This document shows, piece by piece, positions 27,819 through 36,010 of a DNA stretch of 64,000 nt. Source of the DNA: Acinetobacter sp. CFCC 10889 (lineage in GTDB: Bacteria; Pseudomonadota; Gammaproteobacteria; Pseudomonadales; Moraxellaceae); assembly GCF_003268395.1 (NCBI RefSeq), contig NZ_LQXQ01000020.1:1-64000 (forward strand). Reading direction: 5' to 3'. The notes under the pieces were generated by a model that saw only the letters and a program-made list of their open reading frames with translations, was not told where the DNA came from and did not search any database. The position numbers and the translations under genes were made by a program. Numbering within the stretch: position 1 is the first letter of the stretch; the number at the start of each line of letters is the position of its first letter.

Positions 27819-28474
27819 AGCGTATTTATATTTTGGTCGAAGGACAAACAGAAGAGTCTTTTGTTGATGAAGCAATGGTTCCTTTTTATGCTCAGTTAGG
27901 TATTTTTATTCAGCCAATTATTGTATCTACAAGTAAAAGTTGTAAAGGGGGGATAACCAGTTACGCCAAAATAAAACCTCAAATACTGAAGCTTTGTAGA
28001 CAAGATAAAAATGCATGGGTAACGACCTTTTTTGACTTATACGCTTTACCTAATGATTTTCCAATGAAAAGTAGTTCTGGTTATAGTTCTTTAAATAATT
28101 GTCACGATAAAGTAAATTTTTTGGAGAATGCTTTACAGCAAGATATCAGTGAACAAAACTTTTTGCCCTACATTATGCTGCATGAGTTTGAAGCCTTATT
28201 ATTTGTTGATCCTGACAAGTTTGAATGGTGGGTTGATGATGCATTAATTATAGATAGTCTGCATCAAATAAAAAATAGCTATACCTCACCTGAAGAAATT
28301 AATAATAGCCCACAGACAGCACCATCTAAACGTATTTTAGGTTTAATTCCTGATTATAAAAAAGTTGTACAAGGTACAATTATTGCAATGGAGATAGGTT
28401 TAGATGAAATGCGTAGGCAATGTCTGCATTTTAATCATTGGTTGGATCGTTTAGAAAATTTAAGAGATTTATGA
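27815..28474 (+). CDS. DUF4276 family protein, TOPRIM-like
   Basis: 219 aa. It begins RIYILVEGQTEESFVDE, the first strand and acidic loop of a TOPRIM fold (E9, E13), then WVTTFFDLYALP with Asp74 where TOPRIM nucleases hold metal. LHEFEALLFVDPDKF (about 125-140) is another conserved DUF4276 segment. TOPRIM domains nick or cleave DNA in OLD and related nucleases. It overlaps the ATPase gene by 4 bp and the methyltransferase gene by 4 bp. I infer that it is the effector nuclease of the ATPase; direct evidence is absent. Confidence 0.85.
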   Translation: MKRIYILVEGQTEESFVDEAMVPFYAQLGIFIQPIIVSTSKSCKGGITSYAKIKPQILKLCRQDKNAWVTTFFDLYALPNDFPMKSSSGYSSLNNCHDKVNFLENALQQDISEQNFLPYIMLHEFEALLFVDPDKFEWWVDDALIIDSLHQIKNSYTSPEEINNSPQTAPSKRILGLIPDYKKVVQGTIIAMEIGLDEMRRQCLHFNHWLDRLENLRDL

Positions 28475-30126
28475 TGTCAAAAACAAAACTTGAACTGACT
28501 TGGATTGGTAAAGATAAGCGACCACGCCTAGAGCCACGAATTTTACTTGAAGATCCTTCAAAGTCTTACTATGCAAATAGCAAAGTTTCAGAAAATGATA
28601 TCTTTGATAATAAGTTAATTTTTGGCGATAACTTACTTGCCCTTAAAGCTTTAGAGCGTGAATATGCAGGTAAAGTAAAATGTATTTTTATTGATCCACC
28701 TTATAATACAGGTAGCGCTTTTTCTCATTATGACGATGGCTTAGAGCATTCTATCTGGTTGGGTTTAATGCGTGATCGTCTAGAAATTCTTAAATCACTA
28801 CTAGCTGAAGATGGATCAATTTGGATTTCATTAGACAACAATGAAGTACATTATTTAAAAGTACTTTGTGATGAAATTTTTGGTAGAGCTAATTATTTAG
28901 GGGATTTAATTTGGAAAAAACGAAAAGGCGGAGGGAATGACTCACAGTTTTTTGCTGTTGATCATGACTATATTTTAGCTTATTTAAAAAATAATGATAA
29001 AAAACTTCACACAAAAAAATGGAGAGTACCTCAAACGGAGGAGTATCTAAAACGCTATAAAGAAACAGATGAAAATGGTGAACGATATTATTGGGATACA
29101 TTAGCAAGGAATGGTCTTAAGAATCCCATTCCTATTGAATTGGAAGCACCAGATGGATCTAAAGTTATTTTTAATTCACAAAAAGGTTTAGATACTATTG
29201 AAAAAGGTTTAAAAACTGGTCATATCAAATTTACCCATACTAAGAATGGTTGGACTTTACATCATAGAGTATATATGCCAGAGGGTCAGGTTTTACGCTC
29301 TATTCTTGATCAGGTTGGTACTAATAAAGATTCAAGCGATGAAATGGAGCAAATTTTTGGTAATAAAAAAGCTTTTGATTATCCAAAACCTGAAAGTTTA
29401 ATTGAAAGTATTCTTAATCTAGCAACAAATTCAGAAGATTTAGTTTTGGATTCATTCGCAGGTTCTGGTACAACAGGGGCAGTGGCACATAAAATGGGTC
29501 GTCGCTGGATTATGGTTGAACTTGGCGAGCATTGTCATACTCATGTTATTCCTCGTCTGCAAAAAGTGATTGATGGTGAAGATAAAGGCGGTGTTACTGA
29601 ATCTACTAGCTGGCAAGGTGGCGGTGGTTTCCGTTATTACAAACTCGCACCAAGTCTGATGAAAAAAGATCAATGGGATAACTGGGTAATCAACCCTGAA
29701 TATAATCAGGAAATGCTAGTTGAAGCGATGTGTAAGCTAGAAGGATATACCTATACACCATCCGAAACAGAGTACTGGAATCATGGTAAAGGTAGTGAAA
29801 CGGACTTTATTTATGTCACCACACAGACTTTAACTGATCAACAGTTACAAGCGATTTCTGAAGAAGTCGGTGAGGGGCGTACTTTGCTGATTATTGCCAG
29901 TGCATGGCGTTGTAAAAATATTGATCGTTTTATCAACCTGACTTTAAAGAAAATTCCAAACAGTATCATTAAGGCATGTGAGTGGGGGCATGACGATTAC
30001 AGTTTGAATGTTCAAAATCTGCCGATGTCAGAACCTGATATTGAAGAAAAGCCAAAAGTGAAGAAAGTTAAAAATACGCAAGAACAAGGTCAGGTAACGG
30101 GTGACTTATTTGGGGATCAAACATGA
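28471..30126 (+). CDS. Type III Mod-like DNA methyltransferase (beta class)
   Basis: 551 aa. A DNA amino-methyltransferase, probably adenine-N6. The catalytic motif DPPY is at 75-78 (FIDPPYNTGSAF) and the AdoMet motif FAGSG at about 329, the beta-class order of type III Mod subunits. The central 130-320 region is the target-recognition domain and fixes the site sequence, which cannot be read here. The C-terminal 150 residues (WQGGGGFRYYKLAP, then a mixed domain) are typical of Mod. ATGATG at 28471 overlaps the DUF4276 stop, and the gene overlaps the nuclease gene by 4 bp. Together with that gene it makes a type III-like restriction-modification pair. Confidence 0.93.
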   Translation: MMSKTKLELTWIGKDKRPRLEPRILLEDPSKSYYANSKVSENDIFDNKLIFGDNLLALKALEREYAGKVKCIFIDPPYNTGSAFSHYDDGLEHSIWLGLMRDRLEILKSLLAEDGSIWISLDNNEVHYLKVLCDEIFGRANYLGDLIWKKRKGGGNDSQFFAVDHDYILAYLKNNDKKLHTKKWRVPQTEEYLKRYKETDENGERYYWDTLARNGLKNPIPIELEAPDGSKVIFNSQKGLDTIEKGLKTGHIKFTHTKNGWTLHHRVYMPEGQVLRSILDQVGTNKDSSDEMEQIFGNKKAFDYPKPESLIESILNLATNSEDLVLDSFAGSGTTGAVAHKMGRRWIMVELGEHCHTHVIPRLQKVIDGEDKGGVTESTSWQGGGGFRYYKLAPSLMKKDQWDNWVINPEYNQEMLVEAMCKLEGYTYTPSETEYWNHGKGSETDFIYVTTQTLTDQQLQAISEEVGEGRTLLIIASAWRCKNIDRFINLTLKKIPNSIIKACEWGHDDYSLNVQNLPMSEPDIEEKPKVKKVKNTQEQGQVTGDLFGDQT

Positions 30127-32918
30127 CAACATCAATTCAACATTCACAACGAAACCCTGTTGCCCAAGTTGTTAAAGACTTGAAAGCACGCTTGTCTTTA
30201 CGTGCACCTCAAGCAGAAAGCTTAGAGAAACTCGATCTAGCTATTCAAAATGCCAAAGAACTACTGACAAAGAAGGGTCGAGATCCTGAAGTTAATGAGC
30301 AAACACTAGCAAAATTACAAACAGTATTTCCAACATTAGTTGATTTTGAAAGAGACTTTCCTAGTATCTGTTTTAGCTTGGCAACAGGTGTAGGTAAAAC
30401 ACGCCTGATGGGTGCTTTTATTGCTTATTTGCATTTGGCACATGAAATTAATAATTTTTTTGTCTTAGCACCAAACTTAACGATTTACGAAAAATTAATC
30501 ACAGATTTTACTCCAAATACACCTAAGTATGTTTTTGCAAATTTGGCACAGTTCAACTTTCAATCACCGATGATTATCACAGGTGATAATTACGATAGTC
30601 GTGATACTGCAACCGCTAGTTTATTAGGTCAAATACGGATTAATGTATTTAACATCTCAAAAATTAATAGCGAAGTTCGTGGTGGTAAAGAACCTCGTAT
30701 TAAGCGTATGCGTGAAGTATTAGGTGAAAGCTATTTTAATCATTTAGCTGGGTTAGATGACCTAGTGCTTTTAATGGATGAGTCGCATCGTTACCGTGCA
30801 AGTGCAGGGATTAAAGCGATTAATGAACTTAATCCATTGATGGGATTGGAAGTAACAGCAACACCATTTGTAGAAACGAATAGAGGTCCTGTTCCATTTA
30901 AAAATGTGGTAATGGATTATCCATTAGCACGAGCAATGGAAGATGGCTTTGTGAAAGAGCCAGCAGTAGTGACTCAGCGTAACTTTGATCCAAGAGGCTT
31001 AAGCACAGAACAGATAGAAGAAATTAAGCTTAAAGATGGTATACGCTTACATGAAATGACCAAAGTGCACTTAATTAATTATGCGCAAAATACAGGTCAA
31101 CAAAGAGTCAAGCCATTTGTGCTTATTATTGCACGTGATACGACCCATGCGGCTCAATTAAAAGAGCGTATTGAATCTGATGAATTCTTTAAAGGTCAAT
31201 ACAAAGATAAAGTCATTCAGGTTGATAGTAGTACCAAAGAAGAAGAGATTACACAACGATTATTGTCAGTCGAAGATCCAAATGAACCAACAGAAATCGT
31301 CATTCATGTAAACATGCTAAAAGAAGGTTGGGACGTAACGAATCTTTATACAATTATCCCATTACGTGCTGCAAATGCTCGTACTTTGGTAGAACAGTCT
31401 ATTGGTCGTGGTTTGCGTTTGCCTTATGGAAAGCGTACAGGTGTAGAAGAAGTGGATCGCCTAAGTATTGTGGCACATGATCGATTCCAAGATATTGTTG
31501 ATGAAGCAAATCGAGAGGATTCAATTCTTAAGTTAAAGACTTATATTCTTGAGCCTGAAAGTGAAGAGCAAGAAGTCATCAGTGTAACAAGTACATCTCG
31601 TTTAGATGTGCTGTTAGGTACTGGGCACAGTCAGCTAACTGATACTCAAGAAACCGTTACTATTCAAGATCAGGTTGAGCTGAAGGATGAAAAGACTAAT
31701 GAGACAAATCTGAAAGTTGATTTGGATTTAACAGATCCAACTGTAATTCAGGCCATTCAGCAAGTGAAGAAAGAGATTCAGGCACAAGCTAAAAATACTG
31801 AAACAGTAAAACATAGTGAAGATTTAACTCGTCAAGAAGTTCAAGCTCAAATGACAGCAAATGTACTTAAGGCGATACAAGATAATGTTTCGGATATAGT
31901 GCAGGAATTAGATTTTGGTGAAGAGCAAAGTAACAAAAAACTTCCATCCGAAGAAGACGTACTAAAAATTGTTCAGCAGGTTACTGAAGTACATATTCAG
32001 AATACGATTGATATTCCACGTATCTCGGTAACTCCTTCTGATGATGTAACAACAGGGTTTGATTCATTTAATCTAGACACTCAAGGATTACATTTACAGC
32101 CTCAAGAGCGTGAGCTGATTGGTCAAAACTTAAGTAATAATCAAGTCTTCAGTATAAAAGCAGATGAAGCCTTAAATGAAAAGAGTCCTCAAGATCGTAT
32201 TGTATATGCACTGATTGATTTTGATGATATTGATTACTTTACTCAAGCAGACTTGTTGTATGACTTGTCGAATCAAATGGTAGATTATTTTAAAACCTAC
32301 TTAACTGATGATGAGGTAATACAGGTTGTTGAACAGAATTATCAAACTATCGCCAATAATATTCATGGTCAGATGCAGGAGCATCATTGGGAAAATGCAT
32401 CAGACTATAATGTTGTAATTAACCGCAGTTTTGTTGAGCTAAAACAGCCAAGTTTCACGGCAGTAAAGGAAATTCCACCTCAGTCCATTCGTGTGACACC
32501 TGCTAAAGGAGTATCGATTAAAAAGTTACTTTTTACGGGTTTCGCAAAATGTCTTATGGTCTTTCAAAAGTTTGATTCAGATACAGAAAGACGCTTTGCC
32601 ATTATTTTGGAAAGAGATAGTAATAAATGGTTTAAGCCAGCTAAGGGACAATTCCAAATTTATTATAATTTTCAAGGAGCACAGCCTGAATATATTCCAG
32701 ACTTTGTAGTTGAGACGGAAAAGTATTATTTACTTGCTGAAACAAAAGCAGAAAATGAAATGACTTCAGAAGAAGTGATTATCAAAGCTCAAGCTGGAAG
32801 TGAGTGGTGCAAGAATGCCTCAACAGTGTCGACTAAACCTTGGCATTATTTATTGATTCCACATAATGAAGTCACTGAAAGTAAGAGATTAGATGATTAT
32901 TTTCGCTTTAAAAAGTGA
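30123..32918 (+). CDS. Type III Res-like restriction helicase-endonuclease
   Basis: 931 aa, the usual Res size. The SF2 helicase core: ATGVGKT at 87-93, DESH at 219-222, VTATPF, then WDVTNLYTIIPLRAANARTL and QSIGRGLRLPYG. The C-terminal nuclease is visible: P859-D860-F and E873-T-K875 (PDFVVETEKYYLLAETKAE), a PD-(D/E)XK site. The Mod gene overlaps by 4 bp. It is predicted to translocate or diffuse on DNA and cut unmodified foreign DNA. A perfect terminator follows at 32933-32961, closing the operon. Confidence 0.93.
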   Translation: MTTSIQHSQRNPVAQVVKDLKARLSLRAPQAESLEKLDLAIQNAKELLTKKGRDPEVNEQTLAKLQTVFPTLVDFERDFPSICFSLATGVGKTRLMGAFIAYLHLAHEINNFFVLAPNLTIYEKLITDFTPNTPKYVFANLAQFNFQSPMIITGDNYDSRDTATASLLGQIRINVFNISKINSEVRGGKEPRIKRMREVLGESYFNHLAGLDDLVLLMDESHRYRASAGIKAINELNPLMGLEVTATPFVETNRGPVPFKNVVMDYPLARAMEDGFVKEPAVVTQRNFDPRGLSTEQIEEIKLKDGIRLHEMTKVHLINYAQNTGQQRVKPFVLIIARDTTHAAQLKERIESDEFFKGQYKDKVIQVDSSTKEEEITQRLLSVEDPNEPTEIVIHVNMLKEGWDVTNLYTIIPLRAANARTLVEQSIGRGLRLPYGKRTGVEEVDRLSIVAHDRFQDIVDEANREDSILKLKTYILEPESEEQEVISVTSTSRLDVLLGTGHSQLTDTQETVTIQDQVELKDEKTNETNLKVDLDLTDPTVIQAIQQVKKEIQAQAKNTETVKHSEDLTRQEVQAQMTANVLKAIQDNVSDIVQELDFGEEQSNKKLPSEEDVLKIVQQVTEVHIQNTIDIPRISVTPSDDVTTGFDSFNLDTQGLHLQPQERELIGQNLSNNQVFSIKADEALNEKSPQDRIVYALIDFDDIDYFTQADLLYDLSNQMVDYFKTYLTDDEVIQVVEQNYQTIANNIHGQMQEHHWENASDYNVVINRSFVELKQPSFTAVKEIPPQSIRVTPAKGVSIKKLLFTGFAKCLMVFQKFDSDTERRFAIILERDSNKWFKPAKGQFQIYYNFQGAQPEYIPDFVVETEKYYLLAETKAENEMTSEEVIIKAQAGSEWCKNASTVSTKPWHYLLIPHNEVTESKRLDDYFRFKK

Positions 32919-32932
32919 GTGGATAAATTGAG

Positions 32933-32966
32933 ATGCTTAAGAGATGGGGACTCTTAAGCATAATTT
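32933..32966 (+). terminator. Terminator of the restriction operon
   Basis: ATGCTTAAGAG (32933-32943) and CTCTTAAGCAT (32951-32961) are perfect 11-bp arms, then a weak T-rich tract. Confidence 0.75.
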
Positions 32967-32987
32967 TATAGGCTGGGTAAGTTCAAG

Positions 32988-33011
32988 CATGATCGCTAGC
33001 TAGCTATCATG
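32988..33011. repeat. 24-bp near-perfect palindrome
   Basis: CATGAT-cGCTAGCTAGCt-ATCATG, one mismatched pair in 12 bp per arm. A second dyad GCTGAC/GTCAGC follows at 33023-33040. It lies between the restriction operon and a gene remnant. Confidence 0.5.
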
Positions 33012-33208
33012 TTACCGCTCAAGCTGACGTACAAGTCAGCGACCAAGTTCAGCGTTTAATTTCGGCAATAAAGCAAGATGATTATACTTTAGCTGAATTG
33101 ATTGGATTAACTCATCGAGCAACGTTCCAAAAGAATTACTTAAATCCTGCAATAGAAGCTGGTCTGATTAAACGTACCATTCCTAATAAGCCGAAAAGTC
33201 CTAAGTAA
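32990..33208 (+). pseudogene. Remnant of a gene with Fic-like C-terminal domain
   Basis: An open frame with no start codon encodes YTLAELIGLTHRATF, then YLNPAIEAGLIKRTIPNKPK before stop TAA 33206. This aligns with the C-terminus of the protein at 14009-14998 (YLNPALNLGVIKRTIPDKPT). Only the last 55 or so residues remain, so it is a truncated gene fragment. It may be the scar of an earlier recombination inside the island. From here to the integrase stop (33368) nothing else is seen. Confidence 0.7.
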
Positions 33209-33367
33209 AAAATATCATTTGAATTGATCAAGTCTAGGTGTAGAGTTGAGAGAAAATGAGCTAAATGATAGAATACAGATAAATAAGCGGTTAAAGTTAA
33301 AATAATAATACAGTACAATTGGATAAAATACGGATGTTATTTTCACCTATTTTACTTATCTAGACCA

Positions 33368-34645
33368 TCATTGGACTACTTTTTTATTACAAAAATCAGC
33401 CCAATCAGCCATTAAATCTTTACGTTTTGCTAGATATGCTCCACGTAAATATGCAGCTTCTACTTCATCAGGTAGTTTATGTGCAAGCACATGCTCACAA
33501 ACTTCGCGTGGGTAATCAGTCTTATCAGCAGACCAGTCGCGGAATGTGGAGCGAAAGCCATGTGTTGTAATCACTCGATTCTGTTTTGGATCAATATAAC
33601 CTAAGCCATTTTCTTCAAGTTTTTGTTCATGCATGCGTTTGATTAGAGTAGTTAGAGACATATCTGAGAGCATACCGCCACGAGGTGCAGGGAAGAGAAA
33701 ATCATTTGGCTGAGTATATGGTTGAACGGATTCAAGCAAATGAATAGCTTGTTTAGACAAAGGAACACGATGCTCTTTATCTGCTTTCATTCGTTCTTTA
33801 GGAATGATCCAGACCTTATTCTTAAAATCAATTTCCTGCCATGTTGCACCAAAAATCTCACCAGACCGACATGCTGTTAAAATGGCAAACTCCAAAGCTT
33901 TTGGAGAAATTCCTTTTTTCTGTCTTAAGTGTTTAATAAACTCAGCAACCTGTTCATAAGGTAAAGATGGGTGAGGGCGCGATTCCTGCTTTAAATTACC
34001 TAAGATAGGTTCAAGATTGCCTTTCCATTCAGCAGGATTATCACCAACAAAATATCCCATTGCCTTGGCATAATCAAAAATTGTTTCTATACGACCACGA
34101 ACGCGTTTGGCTGTTTCATTCTTTTCAGTCCAGATAGGTTTGAGGGCTTTTACAATATCTACTTTTGTTATGGTACTAATGATGAGACTACCTAGCGTTG
34201 GATAGATATATGTTTCCAGTGTTGATGACCATTGTCTGATATGTTTTTCATTTTTGAGTTCACGGGCTTTATTAGCAATAACAACTTTTGCACACTCTAT
34301 GAAAGTTTTATTTCGTAGTTGTTGGATATAAAGCCTTTCAAGTTGTTCTTGCTTATGTGTAATTGGGTCAATGCCACTTCGTATTTGTAATCTTAATTCA
34401 GTAGCTTTAACACGAGCTTCGGCTAAAGAAACTTCAGGATAAGGACCAATACCGATATCACGGCGATGAGATTTTAGTTTTCCATCCTTATCTAGACGTT
34501 TTCCTACCACTGCACGTAAAATCCAGACACGTGAGTTGCCTTCTACATTGAGGCACAAGCCATCAACGCCACCTACAGAATATCGACCAGTCTCTTTAAT
34601 TTTTGCTACACTGAGTGCAGATAGTTCTTTAGATTTCTTTGGCAT
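33368..34645 (-). CDS. Tyrosine-type integrase of the island (DUF4102 arm-binding type)
   Basis: 425 aa. A site-specific recombinase predicted to integrate and excise the island at tRNA-Ser. The N-terminal DUF4102 arm-binding domain (about 1-100, GRYSVGGVDGLCLNV), a core-binding SAM-like domain (110-205) and the catalytic domain with R260 (TACRSGEIFG), H362-x-x-R365 (HGFRSTFRDW), H389 (VLAHKLPDE) and nucleophile Y399 (VEAAYLRGAYLAKRKDLM). All residues are present, so it should be active. It reads away from the nearby att site at 34793. Its leader contains the arm-site-like repeats at 34652-34685, so integrase binding may repress its own gene. Confidence 0.93.
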   Translation of the reverse strand: MPKKSKELSALSVAKIKETGRYSVGGVDGLCLNVEGNSRVWILRAVVGKRLDKDGKLKSHRRDIGIGPYPEVSLAEARVKATELRLQIRSGIDPITHKQEQLERLYIQQLRNKTFIECAKVVIANKARELKNEKHIRQWSSTLETYIYPTLGSLIISTITKVDIVKALKPIWTEKNETAKRVRGRIETIFDYAKAMGYFVGDNPAEWKGNLEPILGNLKQESRPHPSLPYEQVAEFIKHLRQKKGISPKALEFAILTACRSGEIFGATWQEIDFKNKVWIIPKERMKADKEHRVPLSKQAIHLLESVQPYTQPNDFLFPAPRGGMLSDMSLTTLIKRMHEQKLEENGLGYIDPKQNRVITTHGFRSTFRDWSADKTDYPREVCEHVLAHKLPDEVEAAYLRGAYLAKRKDLMADWADFCNKKVVQ

Positions 34646-34651
34646 TTATTA

Positions 34652-34685
34652 TTACCCCACAACCTACCCCTCATAAAATACTGGA
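34652..34685 (-). repeat. Right copy of paired arm-site-like repeat, in the integrase leader
   Basis: TACCCCACA (34653-34661) and TACCCCTCA (34665-34673), 12-bp period. The 34-bp unit matches 13814-13847 in 30 of 34 positions, in direct orientation. It starts 6 bp before the integrase ATG. Between 34686 and 34792 nothing else is seen. Confidence 0.6.
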
Positions 34686-34792
34686 AACGATTAGATTTAA
34701 CAAGACTATTTTGGATAGGTTTTATTTTAAGTATTTGAAAAGTATTATATCGTAGCATTTATTTGGATTAGGTAGGACTCTTGTTAGACGGA

Positions 34793-34876
34793 CACCGCTT
34801 CCGCCAAATTCAAAAAGCCCTTGTGAAAACAAGGGCTTTTTTATTGTTTATATATTTTATCTTATATTAGATATTG
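34793..34876 (+). repeat. attR core plus conserved flank
   Basis: The core CACCGCTTCCGCCAAAT (34793-34809) is identical to the tRNA-Ser 3' end. The following terminator hairpin and the flank TATATTAGATATTG (34863-34876) recur at 43919-44013 in decayed form. Confidence 0.85.
34812..34842 (+). terminator. Terminator hairpin after attR
   Basis: AAGCCCTTGT (34815-34824) and ACAAGGGCTT (34829-34838) with a GAAA loop, then T6. Confidence 0.8.
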
Positions 34877-34944
34877 CACTCATTACATAGCTCATCATTT
34901 GATTTAGATTGAATCTGAGGAAAAGCTAAAAATAATGTGTCAAA

Positions 34945-35907
34945 TTAATATTTAAACATGTAGGTTAAATAAAAATTATTATTTTCAGGCTTGTTTTCCG
35001 CAACAATATCTTTTTGCCATGATGCAATTACAATCGAGTGATTCGGAAATTGATATTGCAATGTTGGACCGACCCCAAAGCCTTTGGTTTTAGAATCTTT
35101 TAGTTTTTTCCCGTTTAATTCATCTTCTTCAAGTTGGTCAGCATAATAACCACTCACACCTGCTTTCCATGGTCCATGCTTATAGGCAGCCATGTACTCT
35201 ATGAAATACTCAGTGCCTGTTTTATAGTCGGTTTCATCATTCTTAAAGTTATAGGATAAACGTGGTTCGATACCAAGCTCAAAACCCTGTGGACTTTCAT
35301 ATCTCAATGCAACGATTGGTTGTATGGAATAACGATTATTGGAAATATTTAAAGCACGATTTTTAGAATATGAACCGATAGGGATGATGTAATCCGCTGC
35401 AAGTACGGCATGCCAATTTTTCTTTTCACCCAAATCCCACTGGAATAAAAATGGTCCAAAAATAAGATCACCTAAACCTTCTTGACTGTCTGAAAATGGA
35501 CCATAGGGTGTATTCATTGAGTTTTTGACGTGTGCATATGTGCCGATGAGTTCAGAGGCAACACTATCTGCACCAAAAATATGACTATCCCAAACCGTAA
35601 AGAAACGTAAGGTTTCTGAGGTTACTTTTAGGTCAAAGTCACTGCCTTTAATTTCATCACCTTTTGAGTTGTTCAAACGAGATGAGTTGGTGTGTGCGGT
35701 AAGTGATTGTAAATAATTCCCCGGTACTGGTGGAAAACCACCAATTAAAAATAGAGATGATCCACCTGGAAAAGAGGAGTTTCCATTTTCCGCAGCGTAA
35801 GTGGACATCGTTGATAACAGCATTAAAGCAGGTGCAAGCAGAGTTGCATTGCGCATTTTTTGATTTAGCATAAGTCTATCCATAGTGTTATTGCTTATTT
35901 TTTCCAT
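34945..35907 (-). CDS. Outer-membrane channel of the MetA-pathway-of-phenol-degradation family
   Basis: 320 aa. The signal peptide ends near STYA-AEN. The rest is a beta-barrel of alternating strands (FELGIEPRLSYNF, YAAYKHGPWKAGVSGYYADQ, ending in NNFYLTYMFKY with a C-terminal aromatic). This matches the family of outer-membrane proteins annotated for phenol meta-pathways (SphA-like), probably admitting hydrophobic aromatic substrates. It is the last gene of the minus-strand catabolic operon, 103 bp after the cupin gene. The frame has nearby alternative starts; ATG 35871 or 35907 are both possible. Confidence 0.85.
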   Translation of the reverse strand: MEKISNNTMDRLMLNQKMRNATLLAPALMLLSTMSTYAAENGNSSFPGGSSLFLIGGFPPVPGNYLQSLTAHTNSSRLNNSKGDEIKGSDFDLKVTSETLRFFTVWDSHIFGADSVASELIGTYAHVKNSMNTPYGPFSDSQEGLGDLIFGPFLFQWDLGEKKNWHAVLAADYIIPIGSYSKNRALNISNNRYSIQPIVALRYESPQGFELGIEPRLSYNFKNDETDYKTGTEYFIEYMAAYKHGPWKAGVSGYYADQLEEDELNGKKLKDSKTKGFGVGPTLQYQFPNHSIVIASWQKDIVAENKPENNNFYLTYMFKY

Positions 35908-36010
35908 TTCAATAAGCAGGATTTTTAATCAACAAAATTCATTTTTGCTTGAGTTAAAAAAGATAAGTTTTAAGGTGAGGGAAAGGCTTAAAACTTATCA
36001 AACTGATTAA

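Larger units (their letters stand above)
13748..34809. mobile_element. Integrated genomic island in tRNA-Ser(UGA), about 21 kb
   Basis: It is bounded by identical 17-bp repeats of the tRNA 3' end (13748-13764 and 34793-34809), each followed by a similar terminator hairpin. It encodes a tyrosine integrase at the right end, AlpA, two Gp2-family proteins, a recombination trio (DUF932, YqaJ, Gp3-like) and a restriction-type operon. No capsid, tail or lysis genes are seen, so it is a satellite- or plasmid-like integrative element, not a prophage. Candidate integrase arm sites lie at 13814-13847 and 34652-34685. The integrase is distal to the tRNA, the less common arrangement. Confidence 0.88.

Noticed and set aside
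23836..32918. DISARM or BREX system
   Set aside because: The SNF2 helicase and methyltransferase recall DISARM, but drmA, drmB and drmC are not seen, and neither BrxC, PglZ nor BrxL-like proteins occur.
13748..34809. Complete prophage
   Set aside because: No capsid, portal, terminase, tail or lysis gene is visible in the island.
34793..34809. Second tRNA-Ser gene
   Set aside because: Only the 3' end of the acceptor stem and CCA is present; it is the att repeat.
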